The translations under genes were made by a program, and so were the position numbers. From assembly GCA_902805735.1 (NCBI GenBank), contig CADCTW010000161.1, forward strand, positions 42,631-106,630: 64,000 nucleotides of DNA, read 5' to 3'. The stretch is from an uncultured Gemmatimonadota bacterium (GTDB lineage: Bacteria; Gemmatimonadota; Gemmatimonadetes; Longimicrobiales; Longimicrobiaceae). The first letter of the stretch is position 1; each line of letters starts with the position of its first letter. Positions 49,675 to 57,695 of this stretch are shown piece after piece. The notes under the pieces were generated by a model that saw only the letters and a program-made list of their open reading frames with translations, did no database searches and was not told where the DNA came from.

Positions 49675-51138
49675 ATGAGCAACGCAGTCATGCTCCAGTC
49701 TCCGTTCGCGGCCGCCCCGGCGCCGCTCCCCGCCGTGGGCGACGAAGTGGCCCTGCGGGCCACGGGATGGGTGCCGTCGCGCTTCAACGCGCGGACCACG
49801 GACGAGCAGGGCCGCCTGATCATGTGGAACACCTACAACGGCGCCATCAGCGTCTTCACCGGCAAGCAGGTGCCCGTGGTGGAATCGCTGCTGCAGCGCG
49901 ACGGGTTCGACGGCGAGCCCACCGGGCTGGCGGGGTACCTGAAGGAGCGCGGCTTCCTGGTGGCCCGCGAGGCGGACGAGGTGCGCCGCTTCCAGCTCGC
50001 CTTTGGGCAGCAGCACTACCGCACCGACACCCTGGAGCTGATCCTCCTGGCCTCGGAAGACTGCAACTTCCGCTGCGTGTACTGCTACGAGGACTTCAGC
50101 CGCGGCACCATGGTGCCCATCGTCCGCGAAGGGATCAAGAAGCTGATCCTCAGCCGTGCCCAGGCCCTCAAGTCCCTGCGCATCAGCTGGTTCGGCGGAG
50201 AGCCGCTGTACGGCTTCGAGGCCATCGAGGACCTCGCGCCCTTCGTGCAGCAGGTGGCCCTCGAGCACGGCATTGCCTACGGCTCCACGATGACCACCAA
50301 CGGCTACCTCCTGGACCCGGAGACGGCCGGCAAGCTCCTCTCGTGGAACGTGAACGACTTCCAGATCACGCTGGACGGGGTGGGCGAGCACCACGACACC
50401 AAGCGGGTGGGCCGCGACGGGAGCGGCACCTACGAGACGATCCTGGCCAACCTGCGCGCCATGCACCGGCGCACCGAAGACTTCCACATCCGCATCCGCA
50501 TCAACTTCGACCACAAGAACACGCCGCACCTGGAAGAGCTGCTGGGCGTGCTGCAGGCGGAGTTCGCCGGTGATCCGCGCTTCAACCTGGCGTTCCACGC
50601 CGTCGGGAAGTGGGGAGGGGAGAACGACGCCGACCTCGAGACGTGCGGCGTGTCGGTGGCCCAGCAGGTGAAGAGGGTGCTGAGCGAATCGGCGGTGGAC
50701 AAGGGGCTGACCGTACTCGGCTCGGGGTTCAAGCAGCTGCGCCTGGGCAAGGGGATCTGCTACGCGGCGCGACCCTTCAACTTCCTGATCGGCGCCGACG
50801 GGAAGGTGATGAAGTGCACGGTGGCCCTGGACAAGGAGGAGTTCAACATCGTCGGCCAGATCATGCCGGACGGGGACCTCCTGCTGGACGAAGACAAGAT
50901 GGCGCGCTGGACGGAGCCCGCCTTCGAGAACGACTCCACCTGCCGCAAGTGCTACTACGTCCCCGTCTGTTCGGGGATGAGCTGCCCGCTGGTCCGCATC
51001 GAGACGGGCCGGCGCCCCTGCCCCAGCGACAAGCGCAACCTGCACGCGAACCTGGTGGCCACGCTGGAGCAGTCCGCCGCGGGAGCGCGCCGCGTCCCGC
51101 TCCCCGTACTTGCCGCCGCGCCGGCTGGGGCCCTGTGA
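49675..51138 (+). CDS. radical SAM/SPASM peptide-modifying enzyme
   Basis: 487 residues. Residues ~30-105 (VPSRFNARTTDEQGRLIMWN...) form the small N-terminal domain common in peptide maturases. The [4Fe-4S]-SAM site is C130-N-F-R-C134-V-Y-C137; FGGEPL (~173) is the GGE motif binding SAM. A C-terminal SPASM region has seven cysteines, C362, C381, C423, C426, C432, C437 and C449 (STCRKCYYVPVCSGMSCP), enough for two auxiliary clusters. Such enzymes install thioethers, C-C links or epimerised residues in ribosomal peptides. The precursor-like peptide with two cysteines lies two genes downstream. The start ATG 49675 is far downstream of a good promoter; its stop overlaps the next start (GTGA). Confidence 0.92.
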   Translation: MSNAVMLQSPFAAAPAPLPAVGDEVALRATGWVPSRFNARTTDEQGRLIMWNTYNGAISVFTGKQVPVVESLLQRDGFDGEPTGLAGYLKERGFLVAREADEVRRFQLAFGQQHYRTDTLELILLASEDCNFRCVYCYEDFSRGTMVPIVREGIKKLILSRAQALKSLRISWFGGEPLYGFEAIEDLAPFVQQVALEHGIAYGSTMTTNGYLLDPETAGKLLSWNVNDFQITLDGVGEHHDTKRVGRDGSGTYETILANLRAMHRRTEDFHIRIRINFDHKNTPHLEELLGVLQAEFAGDPRFNLAFHAVGKWGGENDADLETCGVSVAQQVKRVLSESAVDKGLTVLGSGFKQLRLGKGICYAARPFNFLIGADGKVMKCTVALDKEEFNIVGQIMPDGDLLLDEDKMARWTEPAFENDSTCRKCYYVPVCSGMSCPLVRIETGRRPCPSDKRNLHANLVATLEQSAAGARRVPLPVLAAAPAGAL

Positions 51139-52406
51139 CGACCGCCGCCGCCGACGAGGCGAACGCACCCCCTTTCATGACGGACTTCAGGGCCGATCCG
51201 GAGACCGCCGCCGCCTGGCTGCGCGACGCCGACGAAGCGGCTCTGCGGCCCTACCAGCTGGACCTGGCGCACCTCAACCTCGTGTCGGTTTTCGGCGGCG
51301 AATGGTCGCCGGAGCGCGTGCGCGCCACCGCGGTGGAGTGCACCCGCGCGGGGCTCTGGGGTTCGTGGGAGCACAAGGCCTTCCTGACCCGGCACTGCGA
51401 CCGGTTCAGCGCCGCCGGCCCCGACGAGTGGCCCCGGCTCTGCCCGCAGGAGAACCGGCTGCGGGGGTGGGAGGCGGCCCCGGCGGCGCTGCGCGACGGC
51501 CCGGCCATCCTCTGCTCCTTCCACTACGGCGCGTTCCGGTTTCTCGCCTCGGACCTGGTGATGGCGGGGCGGCACGTCACCCAGCCCATGGGGGGTCCGC
51601 CGTACACGATGATGGCGAGCCTGCTGGACGGCTACCGGGGCCCGCTCGCGGACCGCTTCCGCATCGTGAGCGTGGACGACGACGCCACCGGACTGTTCCA
51701 GATGGCCCGCGCCCTCCGCAAGGGGGAGGTGGTGGTGGTGTTCGTGGACGGGAACCGGGGGATCGGCGGGTGCTGGAACGAGGCGGGCCGCGTCCCGCTC
51801 GATTTCCTGGGGTGCCCCGTGCGCGTGAAGAGCGGGGTGGCGCGCCTGGCCGCCACCCTGGGGGTCCCCCTGGTGCCGGTCCTGGTGCCGCGCGGCGAGG
51901 ACGGCACGGGAACCGTCCACTTCGAGCCCGTCATCGACCCGGGCCGGCGCCTTGCCGGCGACGAGGAGAAGGAGTTCGTGGCGCGGGCCATGGCGGGGAT
52001 GTACGCGGCGTTCGAGCGGGAGGTGCGCGCACGGCCGGAGCAGTGGGAAGGCTCGTCCTTCATGCACCAGTGGCGCGTTCCCGCCAACGCCGGCGCGGAG
52101 GCGTCCACCCCTCCCTCGGAGCTGGACCGGTGCCTGGAAGCGGGCGGCCGCCTGCGCACCGACCCCACGCGCGTGGTCGCGCTCTCGGGCACTTCCAGCC
52201 CCGTTTGGACCGACGTGCACACGCTCAAGAGCTTCGCGGCGCCCGAGTGGGCGGCCGAAGCGTTCGACCGGCTCTCTTCCGAGCGGGGGATCGACCGCGG
52301 CTGGCTGGCCGAGCGCGCGCCCGATCCGCTACACCGCTCCAAGCTCCTCGACCTGATTTCGCGGCTGGTGGCACGCCGCGCCGTGGTGGTTCTCGAGGCG
52401 GCATAG
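51135..52406 (+). CDS. LpxL/HtrB-like lysophospholipid acyltransferase-fold protein
   Basis: 423 residues from GTG 51135 (or ATG 51177). The central ~190 residues follow the LpxL pattern: AILCSFHYGAFRFLASDLVM with the catalytic His (E/D partner not obvious), then KGEVVVVFVDGNRGIGG and RVKSGVARLAATLGVPLVPV. The N-terminal ~90 residues are helical; the C-terminal ~110 (SSPVWTDVHTLKSFAAPEWA) form an extra domain I do not recognise. No transmembrane anchor precedes the fold, unlike lipid A acyltransferases. Lying between the radical SAM gene (4-base overlap) and the precursor-like gene, and with an ACP and ketosynthase downstream, it may move an acyl chain to the peptide; that is inference. Confidence 0.75.
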   Translation: MTTAAADEANAPPFMTDFRADPETAAAWLRDADEAALRPYQLDLAHLNLVSVFGGEWSPERVRATAVECTRAGLWGSWEHKAFLTRHCDRFSAAGPDEWPRLCPQENRLRGWEAAPAALRDGPAILCSFHYGAFRFLASDLVMAGRHVTQPMGGPPYTMMASLLDGYRGPLADRFRIVSVDDDATGLFQMARALRKGEVVVVFVDGNRGIGGCWNEAGRVPLDFLGCPVRVKSGVARLAATLGVPLVPVLVPRGEDGTGTVHFEPVIDPGRRLAGDEEKEFVARAMAGMYAAFEREVRARPEQWEGSSFMHQWRVPANAGAEASTPPSELDRCLEAGGRLRTDPTRVVALSGTSSPVWTDVHTLKSFAAPEWAAEAFDRLSSERGIDRGWLAERAPDPLHRSKLLDLISRLVARRAVVVLEAA

Positions 52407-52537
52407 CGCCTCCACCACCGCTCAAGAACGTCTTCGCCGGCCCTCCGGCCGGCATGAGGGTGAGTCCGGAACATCGACCGGCCGCCCGCCGCAGCACCCC
52501 GCGCAGTATCCCTTTCCAATCTCTCTAAGGAGACACC

Positions 52538-52663
52538 ATGGACCGCAACGACCTGTTGGAAGAGTTCTCGATCCTGGAGCTCGAGGACCGCCTGGAGTTC
52601 GCCGACACGTGCAACATCTACTGCCCGCAGAAGGCCGAGGCTGAGGCCCCGGCGACCTCGTAA
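52538..52663 (+). CDS. 41-residue putative precursor peptide of cluster B
   Basis: Behind AAGGAGA (52527-52533), 4 bases before ATG 52538, the best ribosome binding site in the region. The N-terminal part is acidic and helical (MDRNDLLEEFSILELEDRLE), like leader peptides recognised by RRE/PqqD-type domains. The rest is short: F-A-D-T-C25-N-I-Y-C29-P-Q-K, then an Ala/Glu/Pro tail. The C-x-x-x-C core is a plausible target for radical thioether or disulfide formation. No homologue is recalled. Two strong hairpins follow at once, consistent with high expression of a small product. Too short for routine annotation; strong context makes it credible. Confidence 0.75.
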   Translation: MDRNDLLEEFSILELEDRLEFADTCNIYCPQKAEAEAPATS

Positions 52664-52678
52664 CAATCTGGTCCCGTA

Positions 52679-52732
52679 CCGCGGGCGCCGTTCGCGGCGC
52701 CCGCGGCCCGGCCGGTGCAGCCGCCGGCCGGG
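52679..52732 (+). terminator. two tandem GC-rich hairpins after the precursor gene
   Basis: Hairpin 1: 12-base perfect stem CCGCGGGCGCCG/CGGCGCCCGCGG with TTCG loop (52679-52706). Hairpin 2: CCCGGCCGG/CCGGCCGGG, 8-base loop (52707-52732). Neither has a U-tract, so partial termination or 3'-end protection of the upstream message is more likely than complete termination, which would cut off the protease gene. Confidence 0.65.
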
Positions 52733-52844
52733 AGGGAGGCACCGGAGAGAGAAGCGCGGCTCCGGAGCGAGAACGGCCGGCCGGCGACGGCCGGCCACGT
52801 GGGTGCAGGCGCGCCCGGTGTGCACCCGCTGATCAACCGAGGGC

Positions 52845-54170
52845 ATGATGAGTTTGCTGTCGCGAAATCCCGGTCTGGAGGTGCTTCCCTTCGACAGCGC
52901 CGCGCGCAACGAAGTGAGGCTCTGCGAGGTTCCCCAGGCCGACGGGAGCACGCGGCGGTACGTGCTTCCCGCCGCCCTCCTCCCCCTGGTGGAGCGCTTC
53001 GACGGGGTGCTCGGCACGGACGAGGTGATCCGCGCGCAGGCGGCGAGCGCGCCCGCGGGGCCCACGGAAGAGGACCTGCACCGGCTGGTGCGCGAGGTGC
53101 TCGTTCCGCGTGGCTTTCTCTGCGCGCCGGGTACCGGCGAGGCCGGGCTCGCGGCTTTCCCCGCGGGCCCGTCGTACCTCACCTTCCGCTTTCGCCTGCT
53201 GTCGCCGGAGCGCGTGTACCCGGCTTCGCGGGCGCTGTCCGTGCTCTTCCGCCCCGCGGTGCTCGCGGTGATGCTGACGGCCATCGTCGCGGCGCACTTC
53301 GCGTTCTACTTCAGCATCGCCCCCGGGCACGCGCTGGGGATCGAGAACCTGCACGGGTACGCGCCCCTGGTGCTCGCGGCCATCGTCTTCTCCAGCGCTT
53401 TCGTCCACGAGTTCGGCCACGCCGCCGCCGCGGCGGCCTACGGGTGCCGGCGCACGGCCATCGGGTGGGGGATGTACCTCCACATGATGGTTTTCTACAC
53501 GGACCTCTCCGAGGCGTGGCGCCTCCCGCGGCGCCAGCGGGCCGTGATCGACCTGGGAGGCATCTACTTCCAGTCGCTGGTGCTGCTGGCCCTCCTCGCG
53601 TGGTACGGGCTCACGGGCTCGGAGATCCCGCTCTACGCCTTCGTCTTCACCGACCTGGCCATCCTGGGCGCGCTGAACCCCTTCCTGCGGCTGGACGGCT
53701 ACTGGCTGGTGAGCGACCTGCTGGGGATCGCCAACCTGCGCGCGGAGTCGCTGCGCGTGCTGGGCGCCGCCGCCGACCGCCTGCGCGGCCGCGCCCCGCG
53801 CCCTTCCGCCAGCCCCCGGCTGGGGAACGGCACCACGGCCGTGCTGGCCGTGTACGCGGTGACGAGCACCGTCTTCCTGGCGTACATCTGCCGGATCCTG
53901 GTGGAGCGTTTCGTCGTGGGGCTGGTGAGCGGCTACCCGCGGATCCTCGCCGCGTTCTGGGACGAGCTGTCCGCCGCCACCCCGGCCGCGGGGCGCATCG
54001 GGAGCGCCGGGCTGGAGGTGCTGTGGCGCGGGCTGGCGCTGGTGGCCATGGGCCTCCTGCTGCGGCGCTGGGCGCTGGCGCTGTGGGGAAGCCGCCCGGT
54101 GGCGGGGCTGCGGCGGGGTGCCGCGGCGCGATGGGCCCAGGCGCGCGGCACGGCCGCCGCCCACACCTGA
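52845..54170 (+). CDS. M50-type peptide zinc metalloprotease, YydH-like membrane protein
   Basis: 441 residues, starting at ATG 52845 (or 52848) behind GAGGG. The N-terminal ~110 residues are soluble and PqqD-like (RRYVLPAALLPLVERFDGVL, then EDLHRLVREVLVPRGFL). The rest has about six membrane helices. The site-2-protease signature is complete: H188-E189-F-G-H192 in SSAFVHEFGHAAAAAAYG and the third ligand D284 in NPFLRLDGYW. Stand-alone proteins of this kind ('putative peptide zinc metalloprotease') accompany radical SAM enzymes in the epipeptide yyd locus, where the protease cleaves the modified peptide at the membrane. That role fits here. Confidence 0.87.
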   Translation: MMSLLSRNPGLEVLPFDSAARNEVRLCEVPQADGSTRRYVLPAALLPLVERFDGVLGTDEVIRAQAASAPAGPTEEDLHRLVREVLVPRGFLCAPGTGEAGLAAFPAGPSYLTFRFRLLSPERVYPASRALSVLFRPAVLAVMLTAIVAAHFAFYFSIAPGHALGIENLHGYAPLVLAAIVFSSAFVHEFGHAAAAAAYGCRRTAIGWGMYLHMMVFYTDLSEAWRLPRRQRAVIDLGGIYFQSLVLLALLAWYGLTGSEIPLYAFVFTDLAILGALNPFLRLDGYWLVSDLLGIANLRAESLRVLGAAADRLRGRAPRPSASPRLGNGTTAVLAVYAVTSTVFLAYICRILVERFVVGLVSGYPRILAAFWDELSAATPAAGRIGSAGLEVLWRGLALVAMGLLLRRWALALWGSRPVAGLRRGAAARWAQARGTAAAHT

Positions 54171-54182
54171 GGGAGTCCGGCC

Positions 54183-55262
54183 ATGTTGCGGAAGAGCGGG
54201 CGGGCACTGCGCTGGGCCCTGGCGGCGGGCGCGATGGCCGTACCGGCGGCAGCCCAGGCCCCGGCCGGCGGCGAGATCCACGGGCGGGTCACGGAGCGCG
54301 GGAGCGGCGCGCCCGTCCCCTTCACCGTGGTGCGGCTCCTGGCCGGCGACACCACGCGCCCGGCGCTGGCCACCACCCTCACCGATTCGGCGGGCGCCTT
54401 CCGGCTGCAGGCCGCGGCGCCGGGCAGCTACCGCCTGGGCCTGGCGCGGGTAGGCGTGCAGGGCGCCACTTCGCCGGCCGTGGAGGTGGGCCCCGGCGCC
54501 TCGGTGAAGCACGACCTGGCCGTCACCATGGGCGCGGTGATGCTCCCCGCCCTGGTGGTGGGGGAGCGCTGCCACACGGCCGACCAGCTCGACGAGGCCC
54601 CCGCGCTGGCCGCGCTCTGGCGCGAGGCGCAGAAGGCCGGCGACGTGCGGCGCGCCTTCGACCACGCGTACCGCTACAGCTACGACTGGCAGCAGGACCT
54701 CACCGCCAGCCTCCGGCTGCTCCGCGACCGGCGCATGGTCAAGCGGAGGACGGTAACCAACGTCCCCGCCGAGACGCGCGCCCGCGACGCCCGGCTGCGC
54801 GAGATGCGCGCGAGCGTGGGGTACGGCTCCACGGAGGGCGGGCTGAACCTGGACCCGCCCGACCTCCCCGAGCTGCTCGGCGCCGACTTCCTGCGCACCC
54901 ACTGCGTGTTCGCCGCCCCGGAGCCCCTCGCCGGGGCGTGGGGCGTGAGGTTCCGCCCCGTGGGCGCTCCGCGCGAGGGCCGGGTGGACCTCCAGGGCAC
55001 GCTGTGGATCGGCCAGGACGACTTCGAGGTCCGCGCCTTCGACTACCAGTACCTTCGGCAGGGGCGCCCCTTTGGCGGCGGCCGCATCACCTACACGGAC
55101 GTGGCGGTCCCCGGCGGCACCATCCGGCTTCCCAGCCGCGTGCAGTTCCGGCTCAGCGGCCGCGTGCTCGGCGCCCGGGCGGCGGTGGTGAGCGACCTTC
55201 ACGGCTCCGTCTCCCTGACCGGCCACCGCGACTTCACCCGCACCCCGCCCCCCGGCTCCTGA
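54183..55262 (+). CDS. exported carboxypeptidase-regulatory-domain protein
   Basis: 359 residues, 12 bases after the protease gene. A signal peptide ends VPAAAQA; residues ~30-115 form a carboxypeptidase-regulatory-like Ig domain (GRVTERGSGAPVPFTVVRLL, TLTDSAGAFRLQAAAPGSYR). The remaining ~240 residues are unknown: ERCHTADQLDEAPALAALWR, then YRYSYDWQQDL and a beta-rich end (TLWIGQDDFEVRAFDYQYLR) resembling outer-membrane lipoprotein-sorting-like folds. Proteins with this Ig-plus-unknown layout are common in Gemmatimonadota. It would act in the periplasm or at the outer membrane, perhaps as a binding or immunity factor for the product; the context is the only support for that. Confidence 0.68.
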   Translation: MLRKSGRALRWALAAGAMAVPAAAQAPAGGEIHGRVTERGSGAPVPFTVVRLLAGDTTRPALATTLTDSAGAFRLQAAAPGSYRLGLARVGVQGATSPAVEVGPGASVKHDLAVTMGAVMLPALVVGERCHTADQLDEAPALAALWREAQKAGDVRRAFDHAYRYSYDWQQDLTASLRLLRDRRMVKRRTVTNVPAETRARDARLREMRASVGYGSTEGGLNLDPPDLPELLGADFLRTHCVFAAPEPLAGAWGVRFRPVGAPREGRVDLQGTLWIGQDDFEVRAFDYQYLRQGRPFGGGRITYTDVAVPGGTIRLPSRVQFRLSGRVLGARAAVVSDLHGSVSLTGHRDFTRTPPPGS

Positions 55263-55341
55263 ATCCCGGCCTCACGCGTTCACCGGGGCTGGGAAGTGCG
55301 AATGCCTAAGTGCCGAGCCCCGAGTCTCAAGGACCAGGAGT

Positions 55342-55432
55342 CAGGCACTAGGCACTAAGCACTAGGCACTAGGCACTAGGCACTAGGCACTAGGCACTAG
55401 GCACTAGGCACCAGGCACCAGGCACTCAACTC
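55342..55432. repeat. AGGCACT heptamer array, about 12 copies
   Basis: Near-perfect tandem AGGCACT with a few AAGCACT and AGGCACC variants, in the 229-base gap before the ACP gene. The array shares the heptamer of the 7638 and 27086 spacers. It has no coding potential and shows no promoter. Confidence 0.9.
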
Positions 55433-55491
55433 TACTGTCCACCTCGGGCCCGTACCCGCGTGCCCCATCCGTACCTCGAAGGAGCAGTCCC

Positions 55492-55761
55492 ATGACCGAC
55501 ACTTTCACTCAGCGCGTGATCGCCGTGGTCGCCCGCGTCAAGAACGTGGCGCCCGAGAGCATCAGCCCGAGCACGACGCTGGACGAGCTGGGGGTGGACT
55601 CGCTGGACGCGGTGAGCATCGTCTTCGACCTGGAGGCGGAGTTCAACATCGAGATCGAGCCCGCGGAGGCGGCGGCGGCCGCCAGCGTGAGCGACCTGGT
55701 GGAGGGAGTTCGGCGGCTGACGGCCGCGGATGGCGGTGAACGGATCGCCGTAACGGCCTGA
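55492..55761 (+). CDS. acyl carrier protein
   Basis: 89 residues from ATG 55492, 6 bases after AAGGAG. It is the standard four-helix ACP: QRVIAVVARVKNVAPESISP, then TLDELGVDSLDAVSIVFDLE with the phosphopantetheine serine S37 in D-S-L-D. It is acidic throughout, with an Ala-rich insert (AEAAAAASVSDLVEGV) before helix 4. The gene pairs with the ketosynthase 4 bases downstream. It is not in a fab cluster, so it is a second, specialised ACP, possibly holding the chain that the LpxL-like enzyme would use. Confidence 0.92.
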   Translation: MTDTFTQRVIAVVARVKNVAPESISPSTTLDELGVDSLDAVSIVFDLEAEFNIEIEPAEAAAAASVSDLVEGVRRLTAADGGERIAVTA

Positions 55762-55765
55762 CCCC

Positions 55766-56989
55766 GTGCCACGCCACAGGGTCGTCGTAACCGGCATGGG
55801 GGTGATCTCCGCGCTGGGGCTGGACCGGCACGCCTTCTGGGACTCGCTCCGGGAGGGGCGCAGCGGGATCGGTCCGATCGCTTCGCTGGATGCCTCGTCG
55901 CTCCAGGCGCGCAACGCGGCCGAAGTGCGCGGCTTCGACCCCGCCGCCGCCTTCGCCGGGCGCGAGACGCTCTGGCTGGACCGCTTCGCCCAGCTCGCCA
56001 TGGTGGCGGCGCGCGAGGCGGTGGCCGGCGCGGCGCCCGAGTGGACGGACGAGCTCCGCGAGCGCACCGCGGTGGTCACCGGGTGCTGCGCGGGGGGGCT
56101 GCTGGCCATGGAGCACGGCTACGTGGAGCTCTTCCAGCGAGGGCGCACCCGCGTGCACCCCATGAGCGTACCCCGCATCATGGCCAACGCGGGCGCCAGC
56201 CAGATCTCCACCGAGCTGCGCGTGGGAGGCCCCACGTACAACGTGTCCACCGCCTGTGCATCGTCCAGCCACGCCCTGGGACAGGCGTTCTGGATGGTGC
56301 GCGAGGGCCAGGTGGACATGGCCATCGCCGGCGGCTCCGAGGCCGCCCTGTGCACGGGGTACCTGAAGGCCTGGGAGGCGGCGCAGGTGCTGGACCCGGA
56401 CACCTGCCGCCCCTTCTGCCGCAGCCGCCGCGGCACCATCCTGGGCGAGGGGGCGGCGATGCTGGTGCTGGAGCCGCTGGAGCGGGCGCAGGCGCGGGGG
56501 GCCCACATCTTCGGCGAGATCGCCGGCTTCGGGATGACGGCCGACGCGCACCACATCACCCAGCCCTCCGGCGTCGGCGCGGTGAGGGCCATGCGCGCCG
56601 CCCTCTCCGACGGGGGAGTGGACGCCGGGGAGGTGGGGTACGTCAACGCGCACGGCACCGGCACGCCGCTCAACGACCGCACGGAAGCCGCGGCCATCCG
56701 CGAGACGTTCGGGACCCATGCGCGCACGCTGCTGGTGAGCTCCACCAAGTCCATGCACGGGCACGCGCAGGGCGCGGCGGGGGCCCTGGAGGCGGCCGCC
56801 TCCCTCCTCGCGCTGTCCCACGGCGTGGCTCCCCCCACGGCCAACCACTGTGAGGACGACCCGGAATGCGACCTGGACGTGGTTCCCAACGAGGCCCGGC
56901 CGGCTGAGCTGGAGTACGCGCTCTCCAACTCGTTCGGCTTCGGCGGGCTCAACGCGGTGCTCCTCTTCCGGCGGTGGGCGGAGGCATGA
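55766..56989 (+). CDS. beta-ketoacyl-ACP synthase, FabF-like
   Basis: 407 residues from GTG 55766. The full KAS triad is present: C164 in NVSTACASSSHALG, H296 in VNAHGTGTPLND and H333 in TKSMHGHAQGAAGA, with K328 and the C-terminal NSFGFGGLNAVLLF. It condenses malonyl-ACP with an acyl-ACP. GCCAGGLLAMEHGY replaces the usual GxGxGG region, a mild departure from housekeeping FabF and closer to clade-specific KS enzymes of secondary metabolism. No ketoreductase, dehydratase or acyltransferase accompanies it, so reduction steps must come from primary metabolism. It forms a two-gene unit with the ACP. Confidence 0.92.
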   Translation: MPRHRVVVTGMGVISALGLDRHAFWDSLREGRSGIGPIASLDASSLQARNAAEVRGFDPAAAFAGRETLWLDRFAQLAMVAAREAVAGAAPEWTDELRERTAVVTGCCAGGLLAMEHGYVELFQRGRTRVHPMSVPRIMANAGASQISTELRVGGPTYNVSTACASSSHALGQAFWMVREGQVDMAIAGGSEAALCTGYLKAWEAAQVLDPDTCRPFCRSRRGTILGEGAAMLVLEPLERAQARGAHIFGEIAGFGMTADAHHITQPSGVGAVRAMRAALSDGGVDAGEVGYVNAHGTGTPLNDRTEAAAIRETFGTHARTLLVSSTKSMHGHAQGAAGALEAAASLLALSHGVAPPTANHCEDDPECDLDVVPNEARPAELEYALSNSFGFGGLNAVLLFRRWAEA

Positions 56990-57016
56990 TCGCGGCGCTG
57001 GGCTGAACAGATTGGG

Positions 57017-57079
57017 CTCACACAGAGACACAGAGGCACAGAGAAAACTTATCTCTGTGCCTCTGTGTCTCTGTGTGAG
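57017..57079. repeat. gene-end palindrome, perfect 27-base arms
   Basis: The arms are exactly complementary around AAAACTTAT. It lies between the ketosynthase stop and the DUF4126 stop; the latter frame ends inside the right arm. Confidence 0.92.
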
Positions 57080-57627
57080 ATTCTTTTTCGGCGGGCGTAG
57101 CTCACCAGCCGCGCCAGCAGCGCGATGCCCAGGAGGAGCGCGAGGAGGGGGGCGATGAAGCCGAGGACGATGAGGATCACCGCGGCGGCGTCTTCGATCA
57201 GGCTGAGCACCGGGTTGCCGAGGCCGCCGGTCATCGCGGTGCTGCCCACGCGTGCCCCGGCCTTGGCGGTGTGGACGCCCAGCGCCAGCGGCGCGCCGGC
57301 GATGATGGCCAGCGCCACCGAGTGCTCGGGGGCGAGCTGGTGCACGAAGGGGAGGGCGGCCAGCACGGCGAGGCCGGGCTTGGTGAAGGTCTGCACCGCG
57401 TCCAGCGCGTGGTCCACGATGGGGATCTTGTCGCCCAGCACCTCCAGCACGGTCGCCACGCCAAAGATCACCAGCGTGGTGGTGGAGCCCATCCACTCCA
57501 GCGAGGGCGGCACCTCCAGCCCCGTGGTGCGGATGGCGAGGCTCGCCCCGAACACCGGGAGGAAGGCGCGCAGCCCCGCGCACGCCGCCAGCACCAGCCC
57601 GAACGCCGCCGCGGATGCCGCTTCCAT
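57049..57627 (-). CDS. DUF4126-family membrane protein
   Basis: 192 residues with four to five membrane helices: AFGLVLAACAGLRAFLPVFG at the N-terminus is the DUF4126 opening, followed by GVATVLEVLGDKIPIVDHAL, AIIAGAPLALGVHTAKAGAR and IEDAAAVILIVLGFIAPLLA. The function is unknown. The last residues (ISHRDTEAQR) are translated from the gene-end palindrome, so the frame now ends in repeat sequence; the natural end was probably near SYARRKR. Start ATG 57627. Confidence 0.82.
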   Translation of the reverse strand: MEAASAAAFGLVLAACAGLRAFLPVFGASLAIRTTGLEVPPSLEWMGSTTTLVIFGVATVLEVLGDKIPIVDHALDAVQTFTKPGLAVLAALPFVHQLAPEHSVALAIIAGAPLALGVHTAKAGARVGSTAMTGGLGNPVLSLIEDAAAVILIVLGFIAPLLALLLGIALLARLVSYARRKRISHRDTEAQR

Positions 57628-57668
57628 GCTCGTTCCTCGCGCTTGGCTGGAGATCGGCGAACAGAGGG

Positions 57669-57695
57669 CTCACACAGAGACACAGAGGCACGGAG
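57669..57695. repeat. half gene-end palindrome
   Basis: A single CTCACACAGAGACACAGAGG-type arm upstream of the DUF4126 gene, not next to a stop codon. Confidence 0.75.

Noticed and set aside
55492..56989. Polyketide synthase cluster
   Set aside because: Only one ketosynthase and one ACP are present, without acyltransferase, reductase or thioesterase genes.
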